Of a stretch of 64,000 bases of DNA, positions 34,670 to 45,366 are shown one piece after another. A program made the translations under genes and the position numbers. Where the stretch lies: positions 186,001-250,000 of the forward strand of contig WVSR01000002.1 in NCBI GenBank assembly GCA_015689775.1, written 5' to 3'. Within the stretch, counting starts at the first letter, position 1. Every line of letters starts with the position of its first letter. The notes below the pieces were generated by a model that was given only the letters and a program-made list of their open reading frames with translations, was not told the origin of the DNA and did no database searches. The DNA is from Rhodobacterales bacterium LSUCC0387 (lineage in GTDB: Bacteria > Pseudomonadota > Alphaproteobacteria > Rhodobacterales > Rhodobacteraceae).

Positions 34670-35674
34670 ATGGTGGTGCGCGTGGCGGTCATTGGCGCGG
34701 GCGTGATGGGGGCGGATCATGCAAAGATCATCGCCCAAGATGTGCCGAATGCCTGTTTGCAACTTGTCTGCGACATGGATGGCGCGCGGGCGCGCGCCGT
34801 GGCTGATGCGACAAGTGCGGTTGATTGCACAGATGACCCCGAAGCCGCGCTGTTGCGCGAAGATATTGATGCGGTGATTGTCGCCTCGCCCGATTTTACT
34901 CATGCACCTTACACAAAGATGTTGATTGCACGCGGCAAGCGGGTTTTATGCGAGAAACCGCTAAGCCAGAAGATTGACGAATGTTTGGATGTGATGGCCG
35001 CTGAACAGGCGACAGGGGCGCCCCATATCATGGTTGGCTTCATGCGCCGCTATGATCGCGCCTATTTGGATATGCGCGAAGCCCTTACCAAAGGTGTGTT
35101 GGGGCGGGCTTTGATGATGCATAATTTCCACCGCAACCTCGCCACGCCTTATCCCAGTTTCACGGGGGCCATGGCGATTACCAATTCCGCGCCGCATGAG
35201 TTTGACATCGCGCGGCATCTTTTGGGGGTGGAGGTGACCACGATCACTGCCCATCAGCCTAAGCGCAGCGATGATGTTGTGGCGCCCGTGGTGATGGTTC
35301 TGGAAACCGATGATGATCAATTGATCACAGTCGAGGTCAACAACAACGCCGCCTACGGATATGATGTGCGCGCAGAATTGGTCGGCGAGCTTGGCAGTAT
35401 CTCAACCAATAAAGTGGCGCATTCCCGCCTTGATGCGCGACTGAGTTCGGCGATCCGCTATGACGAGGATTGGCGCGGACATTACCATGATGCCTATGTC
35501 GCCCAAAATCGAGATTTCATGGGATTTGTGCAAACGGGTATTTTGCCAGAAGCGGCTGCCAGCACATGGGATGGCTATGCCGCCGCCCTTGTTGCAGATA
35601 CAGGCGTGCGTGCCTTGCACTCAGGCGTCAAAGAGCGGGTTGAAATGATCAAAAAACCCGCTTTTTACGCTTAG
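34670..35674 (+). CDS. Gfo/Idh/MocA-family oxidoreductase (inositol dehydrogenase-like)
   Basis: A 334-residue NAD(P)-dependent dehydrogenase. The nucleotide site GAGVMGADHAKII is at residues 8-20 and the family's catalytic EKP motif occurs in CEKPLSQK near residue 95. The C-terminal domain contains MRRYDRAYLDMREAL, typical of inositol 2-dehydrogenase relatives. GGGAGGGG lies 6-13 bases before the ATG at 34670. It converges with the deaminase gene (stops overlap by 4 bases). A sugar or cyclitol substrate is likely but unproven. Confidence 0.85.
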   Translation: MVVRVAVIGAGVMGADHAKIIAQDVPNACLQLVCDMDGARARAVADATSAVDCTDDPEAALLREDIDAVIVASPDFTHAPYTKMLIARGKRVLCEKPLSQKIDECLDVMAAEQATGAPHIMVGFMRRYDRAYLDMREALTKGVLGRALMMHNFHRNLATPYPSFTGAMAITNSAPHEFDIARHLLGVEVTTITAHQPKRSDDVVAPVVMVLETDDDQLITVEVNNNAAYGYDVRAELVGELGSISTNKVAHSRLDARLSSAIRYDEDWRGHYHDAYVAQNRDFMGFVQTGILPEAAASTWDGYAAALVADTGVRALHSGVKERVEMIKKPAFYA

Positions 35675-37047
35675 GCCCGTTCCATCAAATCGCGGGTCAT
35701 GGCCGCGTGATTTGCCAAGAGTTTGCGCATATCCATGCTGACCAACTGCCCCTCTTCAACAATAACCTTGCCGTTGATGATGGTGTAATTGGTTTTACCC
35801 GAGCCGCAGAACAACAGACCTGCAAGGAGATCCCATTGCGCGCCTGCAAAATCGATGCCGCGTGTATCAAAGGCGGCAAGATCGGCGGCATAGCCCTTGG
35901 CAAGCACCCCAATATCATCGCGGCCTAGAACAGACGCGCCGCCACGGGTTGCCACCGCCAAAGCCTCGCGCGCGGTCATCGCATCGCCCCCTTTCATAAC
36001 GCGCTGCAGCAGCATGGCTTGGCGCGCCTCATTGAGCATGTGGCCGCTGTCGTTGGAGGCCGAGCCATCAACCCCAAGCCCCACCTTAACCCCTGCATCC
36101 AGACAGTGACGGACGGGTGCAATGCCACTGGCCAACCGCATATTCGAGCAGGGGCAATGCGCAATGCCTGTGCCTGTTCGTGCGAAAAGGTTGATCTCGC
36201 CCTCATCCAATTGAACGCAATGGGCGTGCCAAACATCGTGGCCTGTCCAGCCAACCGCCTCGATATATTCACCGGGGCGCATCCCAAAGGTCGCAAGGCT
36301 ATAGTCGATATCCTCGACATTCTCGGCAAGATGCGTGTGCATCCCGACCCCGTAGTTGCGCGCCATAGTGGCGGTTTCGCGCATCAAATCCATGCTGACG
36401 GAGAAAGGCGAACACGGTGCCAAAGCCACCCGCCGCATCGCATAGCGGCTGGCGTCATGATGGGTTTCGATCAGGCGTTGGCAATCGGCCAGAATGGCGG
36501 GTTCGGCTTCGGTCAGACGATCTGGGGGAAGCCCCCCTTTGCTTTCGCCAATGCTCATCGAGCCGCGTGTGCCGTGAAAGCGTAAACCAATATCTTCGGC
36601 AGCGGCAAAGCTATCTTCAAGCCGCGCGCCATTGGGATAGAGATACAGATGGTCGGAGGAGGTTGTGCAGCCCGTCATCGCCAATTCTGCCATGGCCAAG
36701 GCCCCTGACCAATAAATATGATCTGGCCCGATATGGCACCAGATGGGGTAAAGGGTCTGCAACCAACCAAAAAGCGGTGCGTTTTGCGCTGCGGGCACGG
36801 CGCGGGTGAGGTTTTGGAACATATGGTGATGGGTGTTCACCATCCCGGGGATCACCACATGACCGCGCATATCAATCACGCGATCTGCGCTTTGCGGCAA
36901 ATCCGCGGTTTTTCCAACCGCCTCGATCACCCCGCCGCGTGCGAACAGCGCGCCATCGGTGATCTCATCGCCATAGGGCGCATCTGGGCGCGCCTCCATC
37001 GTGCACAGAAGATCTGCGTGTTTGATCAAAAGCGTCTCTTGCGCCAT
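35671..37047 (-). CDS. 8-oxoguanine/guanine-type deaminase (amidohydrolase)
   Basis: A 458-residue amidohydrolase of the ATZ/TRZ-like deaminase group. Metal and catalytic segments are NTHHHMFQNLTR near residue 68, MHTHLAEN near 233, the His-Cys in WHAHCVQLDE, CPCSNMRLASG and GLGVDGSASNDSGHM. These patterns match 8-oxoguanine deaminases; a plain guanine or related aminopurine deaminase is possible. The ATG at 37047 is chosen over one 13 codons upstream. Head-to-head with xdhA, it would supply xanthine or urate-type products to purine breakdown. Confidence 0.82.
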   Translation of the reverse strand: MAQETLLIKHADLLCTMEARPDAPYGDEITDGALFARGGVIEAVGKTADLPQSADRVIDMRGHVVIPGMVNTHHHMFQNLTRAVPAAQNAPLFGWLQTLYPIWCHIGPDHIYWSGALAMAELAMTGCTTSSDHLYLYPNGARLEDSFAAAEDIGLRFHGTRGSMSIGESKGGLPPDRLTEAEPAILADCQRLIETHHDASRYAMRRVALAPCSPFSVSMDLMRETATMARNYGVGMHTHLAENVEDIDYSLATFGMRPGEYIEAVGWTGHDVWHAHCVQLDEGEINLFARTGTGIAHCPCSNMRLASGIAPVRHCLDAGVKVGLGVDGSASNDSGHMLNEARQAMLLQRVMKGGDAMTAREALAVATRGGASVLGRDDIGVLAKGYAADLAAFDTRGIDFAGAQWDLLAGLLFCGSGKTNYTIINGKVIVEEGQLVSMDMRKLLANHAAMTRDLMERA

Positions 37048-37265
37048 GGGAGCCGTCCTGTTGGTTATCCTGCAAGTCTGCATCATATACGGGCATTTGC
37101 GTGCAAGTTAAGCGTTTTGGCTGCGGGCGGCGCGACAAAATTCTTGCCAAACGCGAAAACCCTCGCTTTCATTGTTGTTAACACAGCCGCTCAGGTCTCT
37201 ACGCCGCATCGACGCCTGAGGATGTGACGGCACATGACGGGGTAAAGCGGCAGGTTAAATTCTCG

Positions 37266-38624
37266 ATGGAGGTTTCGTTTCTTCTGAATGGAGAGGCCGT
37301 GCAGGTCTCGACCCATCCCACTGCGACATTGCTCGATTGGCTGCGCGAAGCGCGGGGTCTGACCGGCACAAAGGAAGGGTGCAACGAGGGCGATTGTGGG
37401 GCTTGCAGCGTGGTGGTTCAGGATATTGACGGGGTTCGCGCCGTTAATGCCTGCATTCTGTTTTTGCCCCAGATTGATGGCAAAGCCATTCGCACCGTTG
37501 AGGGTATTGGTTCTGACACGCTGCACCCTGTCCAAGAGGCCATGATCACGCATCACGGGTCGCAATGCGGCTTTTGCACGCCCGGTTTTATTGCTTCGAT
37601 GGTCGCAGGCCATGCCAATGGGCGCCGTGATCACGACACGGTTTTGGCGGGCAATTTGTGCCGTTGCACAGGCTATGCCCCGATCATCCGCGCGGCACAA
37701 GCGGCTGAAGATGGCGTGCAAACCGCATGGCTTGCGCGCGATGCAGCATGGGTGGCCACAGCACAAAAAAGCATCCATGCCCCGCAAAACAGCGATGAAT
37801 TGGCAACGCTTTATGCTGCAAAACCTGACGCGTTATTGATTGCGGGGGCTACCGATATCGGCCTTTGGGTCAACAAACAGTTGCGCGATTTTGACGAGGT
37901 GATTTTTATCAACCAATGCGCTGATCTGGCTGATGTGCAGTTGGGCGAAGATGAAATTCGCTTGGGCACAATGGTTAGCATGGCGCGGGTGCATCAGGTG
38001 ATGGCGCAGTATCACCCCAGCTATGCCGAGATGATCCGCCGCTATGGGTCAGAGCAGGTCAGAAACGCCGCCACAATCGGCGGGAATATTGCGAACGGCT
38101 CGCCCATTGGGGATAACCCGCCCGCATTGATTGCGCTTGGCGCGCGGCTGCATTTGCGCAAGGGCGATGCGCGGCGTGCGATTGCGATTGAAGATTTCTT
38201 TATCGACTACGGCCACCAAGACCGCGCAAGCGGGGAATTTGTCGAAGCGGTTACGTTGCCGAAATCTGCGCCTGATTTGCGGTGTTTCAAACTGTCAAAA
38301 CGCTTTGATCAGGATATTTCCGCCGTTTGCGGTGCGTTCAATGTCGTGGTCAAAAATGGTATTGTTCAAGACGCGCGTCTGGCCTTTGGCGGTATGGCAG
38401 GAACGCCCAAACTGGCCCGCGCGGCAATGGCCGCGTTGATCGACCAACCTTGGGGCGAGGCCACAATCGCGGCTGCTGCCGCAGCCTTAGTTGATGATTT
38501 CACGCCGCTCTCTGATATGCGGGCATCAGCCGCCTATCGCATGGCAGCGGCGCAAGGCATGATGTGGCGCTATTACGCCGAACGCCAAGGCACACCCGTA
38601 TCCGTGCTAGAGGTGACCCCATGA
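37266..38624 (+). CDS. xdhA: Xanthine dehydrogenase small subunit (2Fe-2S/FAD)
   Basis: A 452-residue subunit with two N-terminal iron-sulfur modules: plant-type [13 protein letters not shown] near residue 40 and the helical module QCGFCTPGF near 100 with [11 protein letters not shown] near 135. The second half is the FAD domain ([28 protein letters not shown]). It passes electrons from the molybdenum site to NAD. I favour the ATG at 37266; a GTG at 37224 in the same frame adds 14 residues. Its stop overlaps the xdhB start (ATGA). Confidence 0.93.
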   Translation: MEVSFLLNGEAVQVSTHPTATLLDWLREARGLTGTKEGCNEGDCGACSVVVQDIDGVRAVNACILFLPQIDGKAIRTVEGIGSDTLHPVQEAMITHHGSQCGFCTPGFIASMVAGHANGRRDHDTVLAGNLCRCTGYAPIIRAAQAAEDGVQTAWLARDAAWVATAQKSIHAPQNSDELATLYAAKPDALLIAGATDIGLWVNKQLRDFDEVIFINQCADLADVQLGEDEIRLGTMVSMARVHQVMAQYHPSYAEMIRRYGSEQVRNAATIGGNIANGSPIGDNPPALIALGARLHLRKGDARRAIAIEDFFIDYGHQDRASGEFVEAVTLPKSAPDLRCFKLSKRFDQDISAVCGAFNVVVKNGIVQDARLAFGGMAGTPKLARAAMAALIDQPWGEATIAAAAAALVDDFTPLSDMRASAAYRMAAAQGMMWRYYAERQGTPVSVLEVTP

Positions 38625-40903
38625 GCGTTCACGCCCCCATGGCCCATGACAGCGCGCGCCTACACGTGACGGGGGCCGCGCGCTATGTCGATGATATTCC
38701 AACCCCGCAGGGCTGCTTGCATCTGGCCTTTGCCCTGTCGTCCGTGGCGCGTGGGGTTATCCGCGGGCTTGATCTTACCGCTATGAAGGCTGCACCAGGC
38801 GTGGTCGCGGTGCTTGTTGCCGCTGATCTGCCCTTTGCCAATGATGTCAGCCCTTCGGTGCATGACGAACCTTTATTGGCGACAGATCGGGTGCATTACA
38901 TGGGGCAGCCCGTGGCCTTGGTTGTGGCAGATACTCACCTTGCGGCGCGCAAAGCTGCGCGGCTTTTGCAGATTGAGATTGAGGCAGAGCCACCGATCCT
39001 CAGCATTGAGGATGCACTGGCCGCGGAGAGTTATTTTGAAGATGGCCCGCGTGTTTGGGCCAAGGGGAACACAACAGCCGCCCTCAATCAGGCAAAGCGC
39101 CGCCTGCAAGGTGAAATCACCATGGGCGGGCAAGAGCATTTCTATCTCGAAGGTCATGCCGCCTTGGCCCTGCCACAAGAGGGCGGGGATATGGTGATCC
39201 ACAGCTCGACCCAACACCCGACTGAGATACAGCACAAAGTGGCCGATGCTTTGGGCCTGCCCATGCATGGGGTGCGGGTGGAGTGTCGGCGTATGGGGGG
39301 TGGCTTTGGCGGCAAGGAAAGCCAAGGCAATGCATTGGCCGTGGCCTGTGCAGTGGCCGCGCGCCTAACAGGGCGCGCCTGCAAAATGCGCTATGATCGC
39401 GATGATGACATGATCATCACGGGCAAACGGCATGATTTTCGTATTGCCTATGATGTGGGCTTTGATGATCAAGGCCAGATCGAAGCGGTGCGGTTCACGC
39501 AGATCACGCGGGGCGGTTGGGCGCAGGATTTAACCGCACCCGTGGCGGACCGCGCTATGTTGCACGCCGATAACGCCTATCTTTTGCCCCATGCGGAAAT
39601 CACTTCGCTGCGGTTAAAGACCAATATGCAATCGGCTACGGCCTTTCGCGGGTTTGGGGGGCCGCAGGGCATTTTGGGGATTGAACGGGTGATGGATCAT
39701 ATCGCCCATGATTTGGGCCTTGATCCCGCCCTTGTGCGGCGCAGAAATTACTACGCTGCCCCAAAGAGCGCCGCGCGTGCGGGGCTTGCGAACACCACCC
39801 CCTACGGGATGGAGGTGCGCGATTTTCTGCTGCATGAGATGACAGATCAACTGCTGTCTGAGTGCGATTACGCGGCGCGGCGTGCAGAAATTGCCGCGTG
39901 GAATGAAACCTCGCCCATCCTGAAACGCGGCATTGCATTTTCCCCCGTGAAATTCGGAATTTCTTTCACCCTCACCCATCTCAATCAGGCGGGTGCGTTG
40001 GTTCATGTGTATCAAGATGGGTCAATTATGATGAACCATGGCGGCACGGAAATGGGGCAGGGCCTATTCCAAAAATTGGCCCAAGTGGCGGCAAGCCGTT
40101 TTGGGGTCGGGGTGGATCAGGTAAAGATCACCGCGACCGACACGGCCAAGGTTCCTAATACTTCGGCCACCGCGGCCTCATCGGGCAGTGATCTGAACGG
40201 GATGGCAGTTCTGGCCGCTTGTGATGCCATTCGCACCCGCATGGCCGAGTTTCTGGGCCAAGGGGCAGAGGTGCGGTTTGCCGATGGCCGTGTCATGTGG
40301 GGCGACCAAAATATCAGCTTCGCCGAGGCTGTGGCGGCCTGTTATCAGGCGCGTGTTGGGCTTTCGGCCACGGGATTTTACAAAACCCCCGATTTGTCAT
40401 GGGATCGCGCCACAGGGCAGGGCAGGCCCTTCTTTTATTTTGCGCATGGTGCCGCCGTGAGTGAGGTGGTCATTGACCGATTGACGGGCGAGAACCGTAT
40501 ATTGCGCGCCGATATTTTGCATGATGTGGGCGCATCGCTGAACCCCGCGCTTGATCGCGGGCAGGTTGAGGGCGGCTATGTCCAAGGCGCGGGATGGCTT
40601 ATGACTGAGGAATTGGTGTGGGATGATCGGGGCCATTTGCGCACACATGCGCCATCCACCTATAAAATTCCTGCCTGTTCAGATCGGCCCGCCATTTTTA
40701 ACGTGGCGCTTGTGGATGGTGAAAACCCCGAAGCCACGATTTATCGCTCAAAGGCGGTGGGTGAGCCGCCCTTTATGCTGGGCATATCCGCCTTTCTGGC
40801 TGTGTCAGACGCAATTGCGGCCTGTGGTGGGGGCTATCCAAATCTGGATGCACCTGCAACGCCTGAACGTATTTTGCGCGCCATCCAAGGCTTGCAACCA
40901 TGA
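38621..40903 (+). CDS. xdhB: Xanthine dehydrogenase molybdenum-cofactor subunit
   Basis: The 760-residue catalytic subunit oxidising hypoxanthine to xanthine and xanthine to urate. Molybdopterin contacts are seen in [12 protein letters not shown] near residue 225 and [10 protein letters not shown] near 340; the active-site base Glu is in AVGEPPFML near 715. Length and motif order fit bacterial XdhB. The ATG at 38621 overlaps the xdhA stop, and its own stop overlaps xdhC. Molybdenum could be supplied by ModABC encoded at 58-61 kb. Confidence 0.95.
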   Translation: MSVHAPMAHDSARLHVTGAARYVDDIPTPQGCLHLAFALSSVARGVIRGLDLTAMKAAPGVVAVLVAADLPFANDVSPSVHDEPLLATDRVHYMGQPVALVVADTHLAARKAARLLQIEIEAEPPILSIEDALAAESYFEDGPRVWAKGNTTAALNQAKRRLQGEITMGGQEHFYLEGHAALALPQEGGDMVIHSSTQHPTEIQHKVADALGLPMHGVRVECRRMGGGFGGKESQGNALAVACAVAARLTGRACKMRYDRDDDMIITGKRHDFRIAYDVGFDDQGQIEAVRFTQITRGGWAQDLTAPVADRAMLHADNAYLLPHAEITSLRLKTNMQSATAFRGFGGPQGILGIERVMDHIAHDLGLDPALVRRRNYYAAPKSAARAGLANTTPYGMEVRDFLLHEMTDQLLSECDYAARRAEIAAWNETSPILKRGIAFSPVKFGISFTLTHLNQAGALVHVYQDGSIMMNHGGTEMGQGLFQKLAQVAASRFGVGVDQVKITATDTAKVPNTSATAASSGSDLNGMAVLAACDAIRTRMAEFLGQGAEVRFADGRVMWGDQNISFAEAVAACYQARVGLSATGFYKTPDLSWDRATGQGRPFFYFAHGAAVSEVVIDRLTGENRILRADILHDVGASLNPALDRGQVEGGYVQGAGWLMTEELVWDDRGHLRTHAPSTYKIPACSDRPAIFNVALVDGENPEATIYRSKAVGEPPFMLGISAFLAVSDAIAACGGGYPNLDAPATPERILRAIQGLQP

Positions 40904-41823
40904 GCCTTGATTTGGCATATTTGCGCGCTTGTGCGGCACGGGGGCCGTTTGTGCGGATTTTGATCACGCGCACGGCGGGGTCTGTCCCGCGCGAGGCTGG
41001 CACCTCCATGATCGTTTGGGCCGAAGGTCAAGAGGGCACAATCGGCGGGGGGCGTCTTGAATGGGAGGCTGTGGCAGAGGCCCGCGCGATGCTGCCGCAG
41101 GGCGGGATCGCGGTGCGGAACTATCCCCTTGGGCCAAATTTGGGTCAATGCTGCGGTGGGTTTGTCAGCGTGGTGTTCGAGGTCTTTGCGCAAGATATTC
41201 CTGACCGTTTGCCCTATGCGCGGTCGCTTGGGCCAAACGCGCGTTGGGACGCGAAAATCGCGCGCACAGCCGAGCGTCTGCATCCATCCCACAGCCCTGC
41301 CGTTGTTGGGGATTGGCTGATCGAAACTGGGCCTGCCGCGCCGCATCAGATTTGGATCTGGGGGGCGGGTCATGTTGGGCGGGCCTTGGTGGGTATGCTT
41401 GCGCCTTTGCCTGATCTGGCCTTGACTTGGGTGGATATCGCGCAGTCTCGATTTCCCGAGTTCATCCCCCCCAATGTCACGCCATTGATCGCGCAGAACC
41501 CGCAAGGGCTGGTGCGCCACGCGCCAAAGGCGGCTGATCATATCATCGTGACCCATAGCCATTCCCTTGATCTCGAACTGTGCCATGCCCTGCTTGGTCA
41601 TGAGTTTGGCAGCGCAGGATTAATCGGGTCAGCCACAAAATGGGCGCGGTTTAAAGGCAGATTATCGGCGCTTGGCCATAGCAGCGCACAAATTTCGCGC
41701 ATATCCTGCCCAATAGGGGATATATCCTTGGGCAAACACCCGCAGGCCATTGCCTTGGGGGTTGCCACAGCCTTGCTGTCTAGGGCAGAACAGGCAGCAC
41801 ATAAAAACACGGGGGCAATGTGA
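40900..41823 (+). CDS. xdhC: Xanthine dehydrogenase accessory protein XdhC
   Basis: A 307-residue maturation factor that binds molybdenum cofactor and helps insert its sulfurated form into XdhB. The N-terminal XdhC/CoxI part has TRTAGSVPREAGTSM and IGGGRLEWEA, with a Cys pair in NLGQCCGG near residue 87. The C-terminal Rossmann-like part has WGAGHVGRALVGML and THSHSLDLELCHALL. It overlaps xdhB by 4 bases and the ABC ATPase gene by 4 bases (GTGA), tying transport and catabolism in one operon. Confidence 0.92.
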   Translation: MSLDLAYLRACAARGPFVRILITRTAGSVPREAGTSMIVWAEGQEGTIGGGRLEWEAVAEARAMLPQGGIAVRNYPLGPNLGQCCGGFVSVVFEVFAQDIPDRLPYARSLGPNARWDAKIARTAERLHPSHSPAVVGDWLIETGPAAPHQIWIWGAGHVGRALVGMLAPLPDLALTWVDIAQSRFPEFIPPNVTPLIAQNPQGLVRHAPKAADHIIVTHSHSLDLELCHALLGHEFGSAGLIGSATKWARFKGRLSALGHSSAQISRISCPIGDISLGKHPQAIALGVATALLSRAEQAAHKNTGAM

Positions 41824-43331
41824 AGCTTCTTGAATTGCAGGGACTGACCAAAGCCTATCCGGGCGTCATCGCGAATAGCGATGTCAGCTTTGATATCGAC
41901 AAGGGCCAGATCCACGCCGTGCTTGGCGAAAATGGTGCAGGCAAGTCGACCTTGGTCAAGACCATCTATGGTCTTGTGCGCCCCGATAAGGGGCAGATGC
42001 TGCTTGAAGGCGCGCCCTTTGCCCCTACTGACCCGCGTTCTGCGCGCGCCGCAGGCGTGGCGATGGTGTTTCAGCATTTCTCGCTGTTTGACGCGATGAG
42101 CGTGGCTGAGAACATTGCGCTTGGTATGGAAAACCCACCCAAGACGCAAGACCTCGCAACGCAAATCCAGGCCGCATCGGAAAATTATGGGCTGCCTTTA
42201 TCGCCCGATCGGATTGTCGGCGATTTATCAGCGGGCGAGCGGCAGCGGGTCGAGATCATTCGCTGTTTGCTACAAAATCCCAAGCTTTTGATCATGGATG
42301 AGCCAACCAGCGTCCTGACCCCGCAGGAGGTCGATATCCTGTTTGGCACATTGCGTCTCTTGGCGTCTGAAGGGACATCAATCCTTTATATTTCGCACAA
42401 GCTTCAGGAAATCCGCGCCCTGTGCGAGCACGCCACGGTTTTGCGCCAAGGCAAGGTTGTGGGCACCTTTGATCCACGCGAAATGAGCAACCGTGACATG
42501 GCCGAGATGATGGTGGGCAAGACCCTTACCACGCCAAAGCGCGCGGCAGTAACGACTGGGCAGCCCTTATTGCAAGTGTCGGGCCTGAGCGCGCCTTCGC
42601 CGCATCAATTCGGAACAAGCCTAAAAGAGATCAGCTTTACCCTTCACGCGGGCGAGGTCTTGGGGATCGGCGGTGTTGCGGGTAACGGTCAGGATGAATT
42701 GGTCGCAGCCCTGTCAGGCGAGATTCGCACAAGTGATGATATGATCCTATTAGAGGATCAGGGAATTGGTGCCGATGGGCCAAATGCCCGCCGCGCCCTT
42801 GGCCTTTGTGCCGCGCCAGAGGAGCGTAATGGCCACGCCGCCGCCCCCGATATGAGCCTTGTGGAAAACGCGCTGATGACTGCGAAAACCCGGCTTTCCT
42901 TGTTGAAAAAAGGGTTTATTGATTGGCCGCGCAGCCGTGCCTTCGCCCAAGAGGTGATCGCGCGTTTCGATGTGCGCACCCCAAGCCCCGAAACCGCCGC
43001 GCGTGCGCTGTCGGGCGGAAATTTGCAGAAATTCGTTATCGGGCGCGAGATCATCCAAAACCCGCGCGTTTTGGTGATCAACCAACCCACATGGGGCGTT
43101 GACGCTGCGGCCGCAGCGGCGATTCGTCAGGCCTTGCTAGACTTGGCGAGTGCAGGATCAGCCGTGCTTGTGATCTCACAAGACCTTGAGGAAGTGTTGG
43201 AAATCACTGACCGTTTCGCGGCGTTGAACGAAGGCACCTTGTCGCAAGCGGTGCCAACAGCGGGGCTGACCATGGAGAAAATCGGTTTGATGCTCGGTGG
43301 CGCGCATGATCTGGAGGTGGCCCATGCTTAG
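41820..43331 (+). CDS. Purine/nucleoside-type ABC transporter ATP-binding protein
   Basis: A 503-residue double-cassette ATPase of the ribose/nucleoside class. The first half has Walker A GENGAGKST, signature LSAGERQRVEI and Walker B LLIMDEPTSVL. The second half is degenerate at Walker A (GVAGNGQDEL) but has the signature LSGGNLQKFVIGRE, as in BmpA-linked importers. It starts with GTG overlapping the xdhC stop. It drives import through the two permeases that follow. Placement inside the xdh operon suggests a nucleobase or nucleoside ligand. Confidence 0.92.
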   Translation: MKLLELQGLTKAYPGVIANSDVSFDIDKGQIHAVLGENGAGKSTLVKTIYGLVRPDKGQMLLEGAPFAPTDPRSARAAGVAMVFQHFSLFDAMSVAENIALGMENPPKTQDLATQIQAASENYGLPLSPDRIVGDLSAGERQRVEIIRCLLQNPKLLIMDEPTSVLTPQEVDILFGTLRLLASEGTSILYISHKLQEIRALCEHATVLRQGKVVGTFDPREMSNRDMAEMMVGKTLTTPKRAAVTTGQPLLQVSGLSAPSPHQFGTSLKEISFTLHAGEVLGIGGVAGNGQDELVAALSGEIRTSDDMILLEDQGIGADGPNARRALGLCAAPEERNGHAAAPDMSLVENALMTAKTRLSLLKKGFIDWPRSRAFAQEVIARFDVRTPSPETAARALSGGNLQKFVIGREIIQNPRVLVINQPTWGVDAAAAAAIRQALLDLASAGSAVLVISQDLEEVLEITDRFAALNEGTLSQAVPTAGLTMEKIGLMLGGAHDLEVAHA

Positions 43332-44409
43332 GCTTGAGAAACGGCCACAGCCCTCGCGTGCTTGGACATACGGCGCGCCTGTCTTGGCCGTGATTTTGAC
43401 CATTATTTTTGGCATGGGGCTTTTTGCGATTTTGGGCAAAGATCCATTGATCGCGATCAAGACGATTTTCTGGGATCCAATCTTTGGCCCCTTTGCGCAT
43501 TTCTATCGACCAGAGATTGTCAAGAAAGCTGCCCCTTTGGTTCTGATCGCCGTGGGGCTGTCTTTTGGGTTTCGGGCGGGAATTTGGAATATTGGTGCCG
43601 AAGGTCAGTATATCATCGGCGCAATTTGTGGGGCAGGGGTTGCGTTGGCCTTCTACCCGATGGAGGCGCGCTGGTTGATCTTTCCACTGATGATTGTTGT
43701 GGGGCTTGTGGGGGGGCTTCTTTGGGCGATGATCCCCGCGATTTTGCGGGTGGTGTTCAAGACCAACGAAATCCTTGTGTCGCTGATGCTGGTCTATGTT
43801 GCCGAGGTGTTGATCAAGGCGTTTTCTATTGGCCTTTTGCGCAACCCCGAGGGGTTTGGCATGCCTGGTAGCCGCAATTTGCGGCAATACCCATCGGCCG
43901 CCAATTTGGATTTGATTCCCAACACAGGCTTTCATTGGGGGGCTTTAGCGGCGCTCATGGCCGTGGTGGCGGCCTATATCCTATTCACCCGACATCAGTT
44001 TGGCTTCAATGTGCGTCTTGCAGGGCAAAGCCCGCGGGCGGCGGGATTTGCGGGGGTCAATGCAAATCGCCTCGTGATCTTATGTATGGGGATTTCGGGC
44101 GCGCTTGCGGGGCTTGCCGGATTGTTTGAGGTGGCAGGGCCATCGGGGCAGATACTTGGGTCTTTCCCCGCTTTTTACGGGTTTACCGCAATCATCGTGG
44201 CCTTCTTGGGGCGTTTGCATCCTGTGGGAATTCTCTTTGCGGGGCTGATCATGGCGCTGACCTATATCGGTGGACAGGCCGCTGAGGCACAGTTGAACCT
44301 GCCTGCGGCGGCAATTCTGACCTTTCAGGGCATGCTGCTCTTTTGCCTGTTGGCTGTGGATGTGCTGACCAATTATCGCTTCAAATTTGGCCAACGGGAG
44401 GCGCGCTGA
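43324..44409 (+). CDS. ABC transporter permease (BMP/nucleoside type), first
   Basis: A 361-residue permease with about ten helices of the BPD_transp_2 family. Landmarks are GLSFGFRAGIWNIGAEGQY near residue 80, VVFKTNEILVSLMLVYV near 160, and GFAGVNANRLVIL. It overlaps the ATPase gene by 8 bases and shares a base with the next permease start (TGATG). It forms the heterodimeric channel with the second permease. Confidence 0.9.
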   Translation: MLRLEKRPQPSRAWTYGAPVLAVILTIIFGMGLFAILGKDPLIAIKTIFWDPIFGPFAHFYRPEIVKKAAPLVLIAVGLSFGFRAGIWNIGAEGQYIIGAICGAGVALAFYPMEARWLIFPLMIVVGLVGGLLWAMIPAILRVVFKTNEILVSLMLVYVAEVLIKAFSIGLLRNPEGFGMPGSRNLRQYPSAANLDLIPNTGFHWGALAALMAVVAAYILFTRHQFGFNVRLAGQSPRAAGFAGVNANRLVILCMGISGALAGLAGLFEVAGPSGQILGSFPAFYGFTAIIVAFLGRLHPVGILFAGLIMALTYIGGQAAEAQLNLPAAAILTFQGMLLFCLLAVDVLTNYRFKFGQREAR

Positions 44410-45314
44410 TGGATATCAATCCGATCCTGCTTTTGGCCGCGCTGATGGTGGCCTCAACGCCGATCTTACTTGCGGCAATCGGTGAATTGGTGGTCGAGCG
44501 CGCGGGGGTGCTGAACCTTGGGGTTGAGGGGATGATGATTGTCGGCGCGGTCTGCGGCTATATTGCGGGCCATTCAAGCGGCAACCCTTATTTCGGCTTT
44601 GTGGGGGCGGCCTGTGCGGGTGCAGTCGTTTCCTTGGTCTTTGCCGTCTTGACCCAATTTCTTTTGACCAATCAGGTCGCCACAGGTTTGGGCCTGACGA
44701 TGTTCGGCTTGGGCCTGTCATCGCTGATCGGGCAAGATGCGGTTGGATCACCTGATTTGACCGTGGCGAAGCTCTCTTTCCCCATTTTGTCTGATATTCC
44801 GGTTTTGGGGCCGATCCTGTTTCGCCATGATCTTATGGTCTATCTTAGCATTGTCATTGTGGCGGGGGTTTGGGCGTTTTTGAAATATAGCCGTGCGGGA
44901 CTGATCCTGCGCGCTGTGGGTGAGAACCACGAAGCCGCGCATGCGCTGGGGTATAATGTGCGCCGTGTCCGGGTTTTTGCGATTCTATTTGGTGGGGCCT
45001 GCGCAGGGCTAGCAGGCGCCTATATCAGCCTTGTCCGCGTGCCCCAATGGATTGACGGGATCACAGCAGGCGCAGGCTGGATTGCTTTGGCCATTGTGGT
45101 TTTTGCATCGTGGAAGCCATGGCGCTTGATTGCAGGTGCCTATCTTTTTGGCGGTGTCACTGTTCTTCAGCTCAATTTGCAAGCAGAAGGCTTGAAAATT
45201 CCTGTCGAATATCTCTCAATGGCTCCATACCTTGCAACCATCATCGTCCTAGTGATGATACGCGCGGGACGGGCGCCTGCCTCATTGGGCAAACCCTTTC
45301 ACCCCTCGTCTTGA
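44409..45314 (+). CDS. ABC transporter permease (BMP/nucleoside type), second
   Basis: A 301-residue BPD_transp_2 permease with eight to nine helices. Diagnostic segments are ERAGVLNLGVEGMMIVGAV (seen as VERAGVLNLGVEGM) near residue 35 and LRAVGENHEAAHALGYNV near 170. The TGATG junction with the first permease indicates coupled translation. It is followed by the binding-protein gene after a 52-base gap with hairpins. Confidence 0.9.
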   Translation: MDINPILLLAALMVASTPILLAAIGELVVERAGVLNLGVEGMMIVGAVCGYIAGHSSGNPYFGFVGAACAGAVVSLVFAVLTQFLLTNQVATGLGLTMFGLGLSSLIGQDAVGSPDLTVAKLSFPILSDIPVLGPILFRHDLMVYLSIVIVAGVWAFLKYSRAGLILRAVGENHEAAHALGYNVRRVRVFAILFGGACAGLAGAYISLVRVPQWIDGITAGAGWIALAIVVFASWKPWRLIAGAYLFGGVTVLQLNLQAEGLKIPVEYLSMAPYLATIIVLVMIRAGRAPASLGKPFHPSS

Positions 45315-45347
45315 GGGTTTCAGCAATGACCAGAGCCTGGCCTCTGG
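45303..45347 (+). repeat. Intercistronic hairpins before the BMP binding-protein gene
   Basis: Two short inverted repeats: CCCTC/GAGGG at about 45303-45317, spanning the permease stop, and CCAGAG/CTCTGG at 45330-45347. Hairpins before a binding-protein gene often protect its mRNA and raise expression. GGGAGAG follows as ribosome-binding site. Confidence 0.4.
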
Positions 45348-45366
45348 TAAAACCGGGAGAGTAATT